Shown here: positions 1-11,748 of the stretch, in pieces
How the letters are laid out: each line of letters begins with the position of its first letter
Position numbering within the stretch: position 1 is the stretch's first letter
From: Larix kaempferi
Lineage: Eukaryota; Streptophyta; Pinopsida; Pinales; Pinaceae
Direction: 5' to 3'
Assembly: GCA_027924585.1 (NCBI GenBank)
Contig: BSBM01000076.1
Coordinates: 2,680,501 to 2,744,500, forward strand
DNA length: 64,000 nt
Translations under genes and position numbers: made by a program
Notes under the pieces: model-generated
The model's database searches: none
Told to the model about the DNA's origin: nothing
What the model saw: only the letters and a program-made list of their open reading frames with translations

Positions 1-2
1 GT

Positions 3-1718
3 GGCTCTGCCCAATATCGACCTGCTGCCACGAATAACCCACTGAGAGGGCCACCAGCTCCGAGGCGCAGCCCCAACCCCTCTCCCCAGCCACCTCAGTT
101 TCCCCACAAGCTTGATCAGATCGAGGTGGCAATGAGGAATGTTGCACGTGGACTCCTCAGACACACCTCCTTTGTAGCAGCGACTACAGTGGAGAGGTCG
201 GGTGACCTTGATAGAGATCCAGGTGCAGGGCCTTCATGACAGGGCCAGGATAGACCCATGATCGATGGTAGCCATGCTAGGATTTCCAGTTCAACGGGGA
301 CAATGCCACATCTTTGTCCCCATTGCGGGCACACTTTCCCTGGCCCGATCGAGGGCTGTTATATGGATCAGGTCAGCAATTTTTTTAATGTGTTTTCAAT
401 CATCACTTGATAACTTGTAAAGTATTTTTGTTTGACTTAAACTATTATTTCAATGTACAGTTATTCAGAGCTGATACACCAAGATGGGAGAACGTAGGAT
501 CTCCCAACTTGGATGCAGCAATGGCAGTTGCAACTGAAATTGCAACACCCCACACAAAGGCATTTTCAGTACCTGACACAATATTGTTATTACTTATGTC
601 ATTTATATTACTCAAGTATTTATATTTATGGTATACACGTTGATAGTTCGTACAATGTTTTTGAATATCTTGATTTCCTAGATAATGACTTGTTTAACAT
701 GTTCATAACATGCATGCATTTTGTTGTCCACAGGTGTTCCGTGACTACGGTGATCAACCACCCTCTCCAGGGATTGGCACATCACCATATACACAGGTAC
801 AATGTGTAGTTATAAGCTTGCTTTTAATTTGATTTGTTACGACTTACCATGGTTTAATTTATTGTTTGTTTACTAAATTGTGATATTACAAATGTACATG
901 TAGGTGCCACCAACAACCGCGTCTCCCCATTTTAGTCCTATGTATCCACCTTCTCCCATGAGTCCCCTCCCTCGCTTCCATCTAGACCCCTCCCTAAGTC
1001 CACCGCCTCCCTTCCATCCATCCCCCCCTCTCCGGCCATACTCCCCCCTCCATCCATCATCCCTCACTCGCCCCCCCCCACCCACGTCCATACATCCTCC
1101 CCAATTTATCCATGCCCCCATGTCTGTCCATCCTCCCCCATTCGTCCACGCCCCCCTTCCTTCCACCTTCCCCTCTTTGTCCACAACCTCCCATTTGTCC
1201 ATCCTCCTCCCTCCATGCAGGAATTCCCTCTCATGCACCATCCCTCAACATCCCCCCTATCCCTTTCCGTTCGATACCCTATATCCTACAACCGGCAGGG
1301 GTTCATCGTCCACATGGTCTTCCTACACCCCATACCACCGTGTCTTATCCCACCATATCATCCCCATTTCCCACCACTATTGTGGCATCTACTCTTCCAA
1401 TACCCTCATCAGTATCTCCAGTGGTTGCACCTGTAGTGGCTGCCACTACATCTGCACCCCCCCCATCACTGCATCGAAGCTGGTTGTTCGGCCATCTGCT
1501 CCACCTGCTAGCCCATAAGCCCAGCCATGTCCATCGTTGGAAGTGTTCACAGTGAGAATCAAGCTAATTTATGAAAATATTTGGATGCATTAACAAAAAT
1601 TAATTTAAGCAATTATGACTTTTCAATGAAATGATTGTTGTAAATGTTGTAGGCTGGAATTGTTGAGAGGCTCCGCAGATCCAGGACACCTCTCCAACGT
1701 TTCCCACTCATGTCAGAG
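3..1718 (+). pseudogene. Five-exon fragment of a Pro-rich plant gene, interrupted by element A
   Basis: I read five exons, all in phase 0 with GT-AG borders: 3-371 (donor AG|GTCAGC), 461-568, 734-796, 904-1551 and 1653-1718. The first encodes a Pro-rich stretch, a basic helix-like segment and a C-terminal CPHCGHTF motif that resembles half a zinc ribbon. The second and third encode ordinary mixed sequence. The fourth is extremely Pro/His/Ser-rich with repeats such as HPPPFVHAP. The fifth encodes an Arg-rich segment (ERLRRSRTPLQRFP). Two in-frame stops are present: TGA near 219 in exon 1 and TAA at 1516 in exon 4. Both are one C-to-T change from a sense codon. LTR element A begins at 1872, downstream of the fifth exon, so the 3' end is lost or displaced. 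I do not recognise the family. It could be a host gene or the C-terminal part of a DNA-transposon protein. Confidence 0.4.
904..1260 (+). repeat. C-rich, pyrimidine-biased low-complexity tract
   Basis: The top strand here is dominated by C and T with runs of C up to nine and very little G. It encodes the Pro-rich part of the pseudogene above. Long open frames on both strands (for example a Gly-rich antisense frame at 873-1241) follow from this composition and are not evidence of extra genes. Confidence 0.7.
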
Positions 1719-1871
1719 GTAATTTATTTAAGATTCGAATTCTACATTTGTTTTATAAATGTGGTAAATGTTGCAAATGCTTGAAAATGATAGTATCTTA
1801 TATCATTTGTCCCAAAGCCCGGACAGACGGTCTAGTCCTAAACGGAGCAAGACCCAAGGCGCCGGTAGCTC

Positions 1872-2544
1872 TGTTATCACCAAACTTGTAGGTGCCCCTT
1901 GAGATGGATCCAAGATGGATGGCAGATGGGAGTGGCAACCAAAGAGGTGAAACCAAGATAGCCTCGACTCCCAATGGATGGTTGTCACGCCAATCGAGGC
2001 AATCTTCTCTTTATGTTATCTAGCCCAAGACAACAAAAGGGGAGACCCAGATCTACTCCCGATAGGAGAGATCAAACCAAAACACCAAGTCAAATCGAGT
2101 ATAGGTGAAGTACGTAAGGTGTATGGTAAACCCTAGATCTATGGATAAAGTCACAAGGTAAATGATAAGTTGGATCAAGGGTTTAAACAGTGTAAATTTG
2201 GTCCAACATGTTGAAGTGAATGACTTATGAAGTTTATAATGAGATCAAGGATTAGGGTACTAGTTAATTGTGAGAAAATCCACTGCCTTGGGAATCGTGT
2301 CCAATGCAGAGTAGTTAAGCGTTGAATTGGGGCTAACTAGTACCAAAGACAAACTTGATTATAAGATATGACAATGTTAAGGGGTTCAAGTGACCAAGAC
2401 AAGGATCAAACCACGAGTTAACCCAACAATCTAAGAAAGTTGAATGAGCTTGGAGAAAGACAAGTGCCAAGGGAACTGGCTAAATAGTGTACTGGAATCA
2501 TAAAAATAATGTATGGTAGCCCGGCTACTATATATGTGATAACA
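1872..2544 (-). repeat. Element A 3' LTR, internally deleted
   Basis: This copy matches the 5' LTR of the same element from its TGTTATCACC start for about 560 bp. It then jumps straight to a terminal segment with the inverted half-sites TAGCCCGGCTA, ending GTGATAACA. Other LTRs of the group are about 4 kb, so roughly 3 kb is missing from the middle. Confidence 0.8.
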
Positions 2545-3022
2545 TCTGGCTCCGGTTGGGACAAGTGCTCTGCTGAAATGAGCGCTTGAGAACCTCAAAA
2601 TCTCTGGTCCTCGAACTCTGCTACTCGAATCCTCGATCCAGCACTCTACCATTCTGCTTTCAGCTTTTTATTTTATTTTGCACCTATTTCTACATTCACA
2701 AACATCAAAATACCTCATGCAGCATGTGTGGGAAAAATATAAAATCCAACTGAAATAAAATTTATTCCATGTCAGAAATTTAAATGCATGAAATATAAAT
2801 GCATAAAGTAAATTTAAACTACTAACATAACTTGCAAAGTTTGAAATTTATTGTGCAGGAAAAGAAAAAATGACAAGTACTCAGTTAAACTAGGAGCTTC
2901 CAAAGGAGCCTAGGAAAAGACAAACAAAATGCGTCAGACTCAATGGCTGAAAAAACTAACTACTGCCCAAGTAGGCTTATTCAGTTTCCTACCTACTCTC
3001 TTCTAACCGGTCAAACCAAATT

Positions 3023-4990
3023 CTAGGTAAAATCATAGATCCAATGCAACCATTCATCGAACAAGTTAATAATTCTTCTTTGATTTTTGCTTACAAAACG
3101 AGTCAGGACTAGATTAAGGATTGATGAAATTGATAGCACAACTTTCCTGACTTGTTCAAAAATTGAGAAAGGAGTTGAATGGTGCAAAATGAAATCATGC
3201 CAAGGGAAAGACTGATTACTATAAACATCCTCCATCAAGGCATTGATAGGATCATAACATTCATGAAAACGACTGTTTAAAATTGATGGAGGGCAAATAC
3301 ATGGCATTTGATTTAATAAATTATTTTCCTTACTCACTTCTCTTGCATATTCAATTTGGTTCTCCCTGGGATTAACGATCAAATAGAAACCAAGTGGGGA
3401 TAAATTAAAGATTAAAAGACAGAAAATCAAAGTCAGACCCACTTGATGCTCAAAAATGGAGAAAAAATGGCATTGATCTTTAAACACCTTTTTTAGCCAC
3501 CAAGAGTGATTGATAACTTGACAAAAAGCATTATGGTTCCAAAATGAATGAAAAGGGAAATGAAGTACTTTTTCTCCAAACATGCAATCATGCTTAAACT
3601 TCTTATTGAAAATTTCAAAAGCAAAAGATTGACTAGACCACCAACCCCAAAAAGATTGAAAAGGATGGGCAGAGAGAGTGGATGCATTTTCTTCTAGATG
3701 GATAGAAAAAGGTGGCCTTGGATTTTGACAATAGGAAAGGCCTTTTAAAGCAATGCTATTCATTCTAGGAATGATAAACTTTTGACTAAGTCTAATATTT
3801 ACAAACCGATGACAAAATTCAAATTTTAAGAAATAGATGAAGCTACCTTGACTAAGGATGGAAAAATTTGAAAACTCGTTATAAGAAGTGGAACAAAGAT
3901 TAGAGAATCTAGTGTGATTCACTAATTCATCCTCATCTTGAGACTGACCTTTTATTGACTCATCATTAAATTCATATGAGGATAAATGATAATTTTTATT
4001 TAATTTGTCAGGGAGAAAATTAACAAATTCATTTAAAACATCCTGACTATTTGCACAATGATCATGTGAAATTACCACTAAAGGATCTTGGGCAATGTCC
4101 CCCCTTTCTTCTTCTTCAATAAGGAGATAAGGAGTTGAATGATCATTAAAGCTAGAATGACTAGTGAGTTCCTCTGAATGAATTACTTCAGTAGACTTGT
4201 TGACTAAAGGCTCATCCTCGGAAATTTCCTCAGGATCAGGACTAGGGATACCAAAAAAGAAATTTGAAAACTTATGGTTTGTACAATGATTAAAGATTTG
4301 ACCTTCGATTGACTCAAAAGTAGAAAACTTATCCTCAAGAGAAATTGGGCATGAAGGGTCATCTCCGGATGTTGACAAATCACTTGATATTTGATTGTTA
4401 AATGATTCAACAATAGGATTAGAAAGGGGAATGTTTTGATCTTGGATTTGATTTGAAGGTTACACATCATCGAATTCACTTCCCCATTCTTCTAAGAATT
4501 TCTTTTCAAACATGTCATATCCAGAAATGCTATTGGGCTTCAATTTTGAAAACCAGAGCCCAGCTCTTTCTTTGAAAGACGAAGCCAATAGTCTCATACA
4601 CATATCCTCATGGGTTATGGATAACTCGTTAAGAACTTCCCTAAAGTTTTCAAGGTGCCTTTTAGCAGAGATTTCATAACTTCCATTGAAATTAGGCAAC
4701 CTTTCACAGGCTTGATGAGGAATATGATGAGGATACCCAACAATTTTTGAGAAGTCAAAAAATTTTAAACAACCGAAAGTTCTAGGCCGCTCAGAACCTG
4801 AAAACAAAATGATGCACCGCATGGGTTCTAGATAGGATCGATCACCAGTAGAGTTGCTTGTGTGAAGTCGCCAGGTGAACCACACAGGTAATTCAAAGAA
4901 ATAAAATGTATTGTAAGGATGCAAATGATCTCGCTCCTCAGCGGAGTCATGATTCGGAGTCGCTAGGTAGACTTTAAACTCTTCTACCAA
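3023..4990 (-). pseudogene. Gag-like polyprotein frame of element A
   Basis: Two open segments, 4460-4990 and 3023-4378, lie in the same reading frame and are separated by a TAA at 4460-4462. The upstream segment carries a retrotransposon gag domain: a PxFNGS start, a mid-domain pattern of the E-x3-L-x(n)-W-F type, and the closing SISGYDMFEKKFLEEWG motif. The downstream 450 residues are rich in Phe, Ser, Asn and acidic residues and have no protease, reverse transcriptase or integrase motif that I can see. They finish with EWLHWIYDFT, nearly identical to the end of the element H frame at 21170. Gag assembles the virus-like particle; the long tail is of unknown role. No convincing ATG was chosen because the frame remains open upstream of 4990 only with non-ATG codons; the first ATG is near 4823. 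Confidence 0.6.
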
Positions 4991-5062
4991 GATATATGTC
5001 GTTTAAAATGCAGGAGAGAGTGAGTGACAAATACTATGTCGAAGCAAAGTAGGCTTCTGCCC

Positions 5063-5080
5063 TCCCTGGAAACGGTGCCA
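5063..5080 (-). other. Element A primer-binding site (tRNA-Asp-like)
   Basis: On the minus strand the LTR end GTGATAACA is followed by a short T spacer and then TGGCACCGTTTCCAGGGA. This differs at three positions from the complement of the plant tRNA-Asp 3' end commonly used by Ty3/gypsy elements. It fixes the element orientation. Confidence 0.75.
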
Positions 5081-5083
5081 AAA

Positions 5084-7529
5084 TGTTATCACCAAACTTG
5101 TAGGTGTCCCTTGAGATGGATCCAATATGGATGGTAGAAGGGAGGGGCAACTAAAGAGGTGAAACCAAGATAGCCTCGAGTCCCAATGGATGGTTGTCAC
5201 GCCAATCAAGGCAATCTTCTCTTTATGTTATCTAGCCCAAGAATACAAAAGGGGAGACCCAGATCTACTCCCCACAGGAGAGATCAAACCAAAACACTAG
5301 ATCAAATCGAGTATAGGTGAAGTATGTAAGGTGTATGGTAAACCCTAGATCTATGGATAAAGTCACAAGGTAAATGATAAGTTGGATCAAGGGTTTAAAT
5401 AGTGTGAATTTGGTCCAACATGTTTAAGTGAATGACTTATGAAGTTTATAATGAGATCAAGGATTAGGGTACTAGTCAATTGTGAGAAAATCCACTGCCT
5501 TGGGAACCGTGTCCAATGCAAGGTAGTTAAGGGTTGAATTGGAGCTAAACAGTACCAGAGACAAACTTGATTATAAGATATGACAATGTTAAGGGGTTCA
5601 AGTGACCAAGACAAAGATCAAACCACGAGTTAACCCAACAATCTAAGAAAGTTAAATGAGCTTGGAGAAAGACAAGTGCCTTGGGAATTGGGATGAATGG
5701 AGTCAAAAAGAGGTTAACTTGTATATCATGACCCCAATGATATAAGACAAGTGGGCTACTAAAGGTATGATGGTTGGATCTTGCTAGATCTAATAATTCA
5801 TGATGTGACTTAAGTGGACCACAATCCCTTAAAACAAGGAATGCTAACCCCAAGGAAAGATTTCACAAAATGACATACTAGACATAGGTTTCAAGGTATG
5901 CTTATTCCAAATCCACCAAAATCTCAACTACCCACGTCCTACAAGTGGACAGACTCAAATTCCCCAAGGAGTGCGACCTTGCCCAAGGAGGGCCAAAAGC
6001 ATGATAAATGGGATCAAGTCAAGTCCAATGGCCACAAAAATATAGATGCTAGTATCAATGTGGATCTAGGAAATCAAGGAAATCCAGTGGCTACATCTCA
6101 GTAGATCTAAGATTGAAGATATCACCAAGTGGTCCAAATGGGGTTCAACACTTAAAATGAGGAATAGGGCCCACAAGGTAGAAATCACTAAAGTGACAGT
6201 CTAGGGATAGGTTATTAGATGTGTTGATTGCAGATCAAGTGAAATCTCAACTACCCACGTACTAGATCTAGGTTAACTCACCCAAACCAAGGAGTGCGAC
6301 CTCACTTGGAGAGGCTAAGTTGCCTTGGGAAGAGGGTCAAATGGAGGCCAATCCTCACCAAACTATAGATCCGGGATGCCGTGGATACTATAGAGGTGGG
6401 TTTTAAATGTCTTACCCAAGAATCCACTAGATCTTTGTAGATCTGAGAAAATGTAAAAGTGGGGGTTTTAATTAATTAGGGTTTGAAGTAACTTAGACAA
6501 ATGGATGGATCATGGAAAGAGAAATTACCTTGAGATCATACCTGAGTGATGAAGAGATATGCCTTGTTGTTGAGGAAGACTCTCGCAGATATCAAATGAG
6601 AGATTGTTGAATTTTCTTGCCGAAATGATGCCCTAGCCCACAAGTGCGACCTCCTCTACCTGTCAATCCAAGGAAAGCGATTTCAATCAGAAAGGTCAAG
6701 TATGGAGGAAATACAAGCGAAGTGCAAATGTAACATGAAATAAAAGGTCCCGGGACAGTAATACTCCCTATTACCAACGAAGAAGCCCAAAGAAGAAGTA
6801 GGGAGGGTCCTCCCCTACCAATACGTCATCCTTGAATGAATTCGGCCTCCACCTGTAGATGCAAAAGAATGGTACAAAAATATGGCAAGACAATATCTCC
6901 AATAACTCAGTGCAAAGGAAGAATCAACTAACGAACACCAAAAGCATTCACCACAACACTGGAGATAGATGCAATAATATTTTTCTATTCCAATAATCCA
7001 GAGACACAAGTCCCCTTTACAATGAGAGGCTCTCTCCTTTAAATAGGAGGGATAGAGTCCACAATCTAACCACTTTTTGAATGAGTGGCTAAGATTAAAA
7101 GATCAAAAGATCAAAAGATCTAATCAATGGTTGAGATGAGCTCAATAATAAAATACATGGATCACTAATAAAATATAACAATAAGTGGACAAAATCGCCC
7201 TAGGAGAGGGGATTCCAGCAAATCATGATGACAACATATAAGAACTAGCTCATGGTGGGTCCAAGGGATAATTTTAGACACCCTTGATCAATCCCCATAG
7301 CACAATAATAATAAAATAGTCATCAAAGTACCAAATCGTGCCTCTATGGACAAATCGTGAGCCTTAGGAGGCTCTAGAAATCATCAGAAAATGCCATAAG
7401 TGATGGATGTGGGTCTCAATGAACCTGAAACTGCTAGAGAAGGTGTGGAAGGAATCCCACTCATCATCACTGATCATCCCATGCCAAAAAGTTTCCTCAG
7501 TAGCCCAAATCGAATTCCTCTATAGCCAT
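5084..7529 (-). repeat. Element A 5' LTR, truncated
   Basis: Starts TGTTATCACC at the PBS side and is closely matched by LTR E (59438 onward) and LTR F (62100 onward). It contains the conserved TATA box region at 7037-7046. Similarity to LTR E ends at about 7529, so the U3 part is missing. The small open frames inside it have no coding character. Confidence 0.8.
7037..7046 (-). promoter_or_regulatory. TATA box of LTR A
   Basis: The minus strand reads CTATTTAAAG within CCTATTTAAAGGAGAGAG. The same sequence is conserved in LTR E (61417-61426) and in altered form in LTR C and the solo LTR, so it is the probable core promoter of the family. Confidence 0.55.
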
Positions 7530-7543
7530 TTGGGTGTGATTGT

Positions 7544-7584
7544 CCAATTGTCTGAAGAATGGGTGTGATTTCCACAATGCGTGC
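7544..7584 (-). pseudogene. Copia gag zinc-knuckle fragment (minus strand)
   Basis: One minus-strand frame reads DKCTHCGNHTHSSDN followed by Trp. This is a CX2CX4HX4C zinc knuckle whose last Cys is replaced by Trp. It matches the plus-strand knuckle at 9958-9999 almost base for base, giving an inverted repeat about 2.4 kb apart. Confidence 0.5.
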
Positions 7585-9707
7585 ATTTGTCTGAAGAAAC
7601 GGTCTTCCGTCGTGATCTCTCCCTCGGAGCTTGATGAAATCAACAACGAAGATAGTTGAAGTATCACTCTTCCAAAGACGATAATGTAGAAGCAAATCGA
7701 TTCAATTAATGTGCCCATCTCTCTATATATTTGCCAGTTTGGTAGTTAACTAGTTGTGAGTTGCGAACGAAGGCTAGTTTTGAGTTTGCTAGCTTCTATT
7801 ATCTGACGCTAAGGAACTTTCATACTTCTCCATCAATTTATGTGTTGAGCTGCGATATTTGAGCTAGGAACCTTCTCCAAATTGTTTTCTGGGCATGCGT
7901 TACCTGTTGTGAACATGTGGGCGTTGGAATGTGAAATAAGTGGCATGCTTAAGCAAACTGTGTGAACTGTGAATGTGCTTGCATTGAAATTGGTCCTCGT
8001 GGATATGACAACCAGAGAACCAGAGTATTTTTTAAGGATTATAAAAGTATACTTAATTATAGTATTCTAGGCGATTAATTTTTATTGAAAAAAACATAAA
8101 TATAGATTGGTAGGTGGGGAATATTATGATAAAAAAAACATATTTTATGTAAATATAGGCGATTTTAGAGACTAAAAATGACCAAATAGTGAATTTATTT
8201 TTTGAAACAATGTCTACAAAATAGCCAATTGGCGAAATTTCGCCCCTAAAAATTTCCTTGATGAGAACAACCATTCACCTTTGCTTGGGATCAGATCAGA
8301 TTGCGTTATGAGACCCCATATTGCCAGATTTTTTATAAACTGGTGCATTGAATTATTGAAATTGTTGCATTAACTTTATTCATGGATTTTGAAGACTGTA
8401 AGATTGAACGACAAGGATATTTTGTCTGGAATATTGCTTATTGTCTTTGGCAAGCCACTAGTGAAATGGGCCCACTTTCTCTTGGAGAATGACATATTTT
8501 TGAGGTTAAGAATAGATCTGTCAAGAGCAAGGAATATTTGTGTGTGGGAATGTGTGTTGGAGCTTATGTTGGAAAATGACCCTCTTAGCTGTTGTTGTTG
8601 AATGGAATCTTGAAACCTAAGTTTGCGCTAATAATTTGAGACTTGCGATGGCCATTTTCATTGATAATCTGCGGTTTAGTTGGTAAAGAATAGGCATAAA
8701 TCTGCATTTCAATCCAAAATGAATTTCGGCAATAATTTGCTCCGGGTTAAATTGCAGGTTTGATAAGTCATATTTGTTGAACCATAACTGATACTAGTTA
8801 ACTTCTTTTCTTTGAGATTCTCCTCTATTTCTGAAGAAAATTGATATATGTCATAAGGCTATTTTCTTGGAATGCACTAGGTCTCAGTGGAGTTAATTCA
8901 TTGGATGTAGTCTCCATTCCACAAGAAATAAATCATTTGTTGGAAAATTCTATTATGCACCAACATACTGCCATGAATGTATATGCATAGATATTTATTG
9001 CAGAAAGATTTATTATTGACAATTTTGAGTAACTGACTTATTTGCTTTGTTGAGGAGGAATAGTAGATGTATTCACTCAACAAAATCAAAATTAAAGAGA
9101 CTTGAGACTTGGCATCATTAACGTATATGGATTGTAATCAAGGAACTCAAAGCATCAACATCAACTTTGAAGCATCGAGTCAATGAGCAATTGTTGTAAG
9201 TACATTTGTGTTTTGTAACTTGCAACTAGTTTCATTTGTACCATTCAAAATCAAGTTGAATTACATTGTACTTGGGTGCATTCTCGGCTAAGATCGACAC
9301 CCATTATTTTCTGAGTTTGAATCTTTTTTGTAAAGGGTGGAGTTGCAAGAAGCCCTTCATTCTTTGAGTGAATCTTCTACTTCATTTTATCAATGGCGAG
9401 ATTAAATGTCCTTGTAGAGTTACTGAAGGCTCTACTTCTCTCCTATGTTGATGAGGCTCTACTTCTCTCCTCTGTTGATGACACTGTCATGGTCAACAAG
9501 ACCACCCTCACTCACATATGATAGTGTGTAAAATATTCACAAAACACTCTTGATTTTCTACAGCTTGAGTCACGGTTCATATGAGAAGAAACACATTCTG
9601 AACTTGTTCATGTTGAAAACATTCCTCTTCGTGATTTTGCTTCGTAGACTGCACATAATGACGCCACTTTAGAATCACATAAGCAAATCAATGACACCCC
9701 ATCAAAA

Positions 9708-9999
9708 GTGAAAGAAAATGAATATGATGATATGCATACAAATGTTCCGCTTGAATATCTCAAGGAAATCATCAGATCTTGGGAAGAGGCCTTGGGAAGT
9801 AACAGTTCATGTTCCTGGTTAATCCAAGCTCAGCAAGTTTCAAAGCGTTGGATTCCTCAACGAGAGTTCATCTTCATCCACATCAGTTCAGAGTTCAACA
9901 TGCCAACACTATCATCGAGTTGGCCACATGAAATATCGGTGTTTTGATCTTCATTCTTGCAAGCATTGTGGAAATCACACCCATTCTTCAGACAAATGC
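9708..9999 (+). pseudogene. Copia gag C-terminal fragment with two zinc knuckles
   Basis: Frame-shifted gag remains. Positions 9901-9942 encode CQHYHRVGHMKYRC, a knuckle with its second Cys changed to Tyr. Positions 9958-9999 encode CKHCGNHTHSSDKC, an intact CX2CX4HX4C. Such knuckles bind retroelement RNA during packaging. Upstream, an open segment from 9708 with acidic and Ser-rich character is compatible with the gag linker. The frame is broken by stops soon after 10000. Confidence 0.55.
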
Positions 10000-10774
10000 T
10001 TCAATCTATAGAAACATGCAAGAGAGAAGATTCACTATGGGTGGATCACTTCACGGCAATGGTCATAAACAACCAAGAAGATACATATTTCATATTGGAG
10101 ATTTCATTCACGAATATTGACACATCTTTCATTTGGGACATCTTCTTCTCCTCACGTTGTTCTTGACAGGGGGGAATGATGAACAGTCAGAAACAGGCGA
10201 GCGAGAACAAGCGAGCCTGCAACAGATCCAAAGCCTTGATCCTTCCAAAATCATTTTTGTAGCCAACACTAGAGCCAAATCCATGACTATTCAGTTAGTA
10301 GCATACACCAGATTCTACTAGCACTTTGGAATGTTCCAAGAATTGTTGAGCCTTCAAGCCAAGTTCCAGAGTTTTTGGTCAGCTTAAAACTAGTCATTTA
10401 GTAGAAGACAAACAACTTCTTCTATCCTTTCAGAATGTTCCAGGGACCTCTAAGCCTTCAATCCAACTTTTAGAGTTTTTGCTCAGCCTTAAACCACCTT
10501 CATGGTTCATGATTTTCTAGATGTTGAGATCGAGAGTTTGTGATCAACTTAAACCACCCACGTAGCAAAAGACTTCAGCTTCTGTTATCCCCCTTTGGTT
10601 GATGGTCAACTGAAACCACCACTTCATATAATACTTGTACTTAATATAATAAGTCAGATTCTGCTAACTTTCTTGGCATAGTCGGGTTCTCAAGTTGGAG
10701 ATGTTGAGCCTTTTGCAGTTGTCCACTTCTAGTTATTTAGCTATCTTTTCTTGGACTCATATACACCCCTCCAG

Positions 10775-11743
10775 ATTAAGGGGGGAATTGGTTGTTGGGA
10801 ACCTAATCCTTAGGCCTAGGCATATTCACATGTAATGAATACTAAGATTCACTATGAATATGAAGAGTCATGACGGAGTCCAAGAGACCTCTTGGAATAT
10901 GAAACAAAGAGTCATAATTTGATGTATTAATATGTACCATCTTAATGGAAAATACATCTCACACTTATTCAATCTTGTGTGTTTGGCTCTGTCTTCATTC
11001 ATTTTGTGTGTGTGCCTTTGTGAGGCACCTAACATAAACCACCCACTTAGTAGAATACATCACCTTCTTCTATACCTTTTTCCTTTGTGGTCATCCAAAA
11101 CCACCTCTTCAGAGAGCACTTGTATTTAGCAGGAGATGTCATCTTTTGTTAACTTGGTTAGAAAATTTGGATTGTAAAATTAGAAATGTTTAGTAGTTGG
11201 TAGCTATCCACTTCCAATTATTCAATTCTCCTTTCTTGGACTCACATACACCCCTTCATATTAAGGAGGGAATGGTTGGGAACCTAATTCTTGGTGTGAG
11301 GAATATTATTGTATTATTTCCTTATGATTCATGTGAGAAGAAGACTGTGAGTCACAATGAATGGGAAGAGTCTTGAAGGAGTCCAAGAGACCACTTGGAA
11401 GTTGAAACCAAGGGTCATTTCTCATTGTATTTATATCTACATTGGCTAATGAGAAATGTTGTGCTTTCACGTCAATCATCTCTCTTTGTGGTGTATCCTT
11501 GTGTTATTTGGATTTGTGTTTTATCCAATTTTCTCATGTGGCCATTGAGAATCTTAACACTAATCAATATGTATATGTGTGTGTTTGTGTAGAATGTGTA
11601 TATACGCATATATAGATTAGAGAATGGATTTATGTGGACAATGTTTGACAAATAGATGAGTTAATATTTGGGACAATAATATTGTACATTATTTCAACCT
11701 TATTCAATATTTAACTATATGAATGTTCACATTAAGTGCAATT
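10775..11743 (+). repeat. Tandemly duplicated PPT plus LTR-start segments
   Basis: ATTAAGGGGGGAAT at 10775-10788 precedes TGTTGGGAACC at 10793. A diverged copy, ATTAAGGAGGGAAT at 11260-11273, precedes TGGTTGGGAACC. Sequence before and after each copy is similar (GGACTCATATACACCCCT upstream; AGAGTC, GGAGTCCAAGAGACC and TTGGAA motifs downstream), giving a duplication with a period near 485 bp. This looks like the 3' end of a Copia-type element duplicated in tandem. Confidence 0.5.
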
Positions 11744-11748
11744 CTTCA

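Larger units (their letters stand above)
1872..7529 (-). mobile_element. LTR retrotransposon A (Ty3/gypsy-like, gag-only), 5' LTR truncated
   Basis: The element reads on the minus strand. Its 3' LTR is 1872-2544, the internal region 2545-5083, and the 5' LTR begins at 5084 and runs to about 7529. Both LTRs start TGTTATCAC, and the 3' LTR copy closes with GTGATAACA on the plus strand. The internal region is only 2.5 kb, enough for a gag-like frame but not for reverse transcriptase, RNase H and integrase, and I see none of them. The upper border is not a TGATAACA end; homology to LTR E stops at about 7529 where Copia-like sequence begins, so the outer part of the 5' LTR is missing. A candidate target duplication (AGCTC at 1867-1871) therefore cannot be checked. 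Confidence 0.85.
7530..11743. mobile_element. Degenerate Copia-like retrotransposon debris
   Basis: The evidence is gag-type CCHC zinc knuckles on both strands (7544-7584 minus, 9901-9999 plus) and polypurine tracts abutting TGTTGGGAACC/TGGTTGGGAACC LTR-like starts at 10775 and 11260. No protease, integrase or reverse transcriptase is readable. Stretches at about 8040-9650 and 11300-11743 show nothing recognisable. Several copies or rearranged fragments are probably mixed. Confidence 0.5.

Noticed and set aside
873-1241. 122-codon Gly-rich antisense frame
   Set aside because: It is the complement of the C-rich Pro-coding exon. Composition explains the lack of stops.
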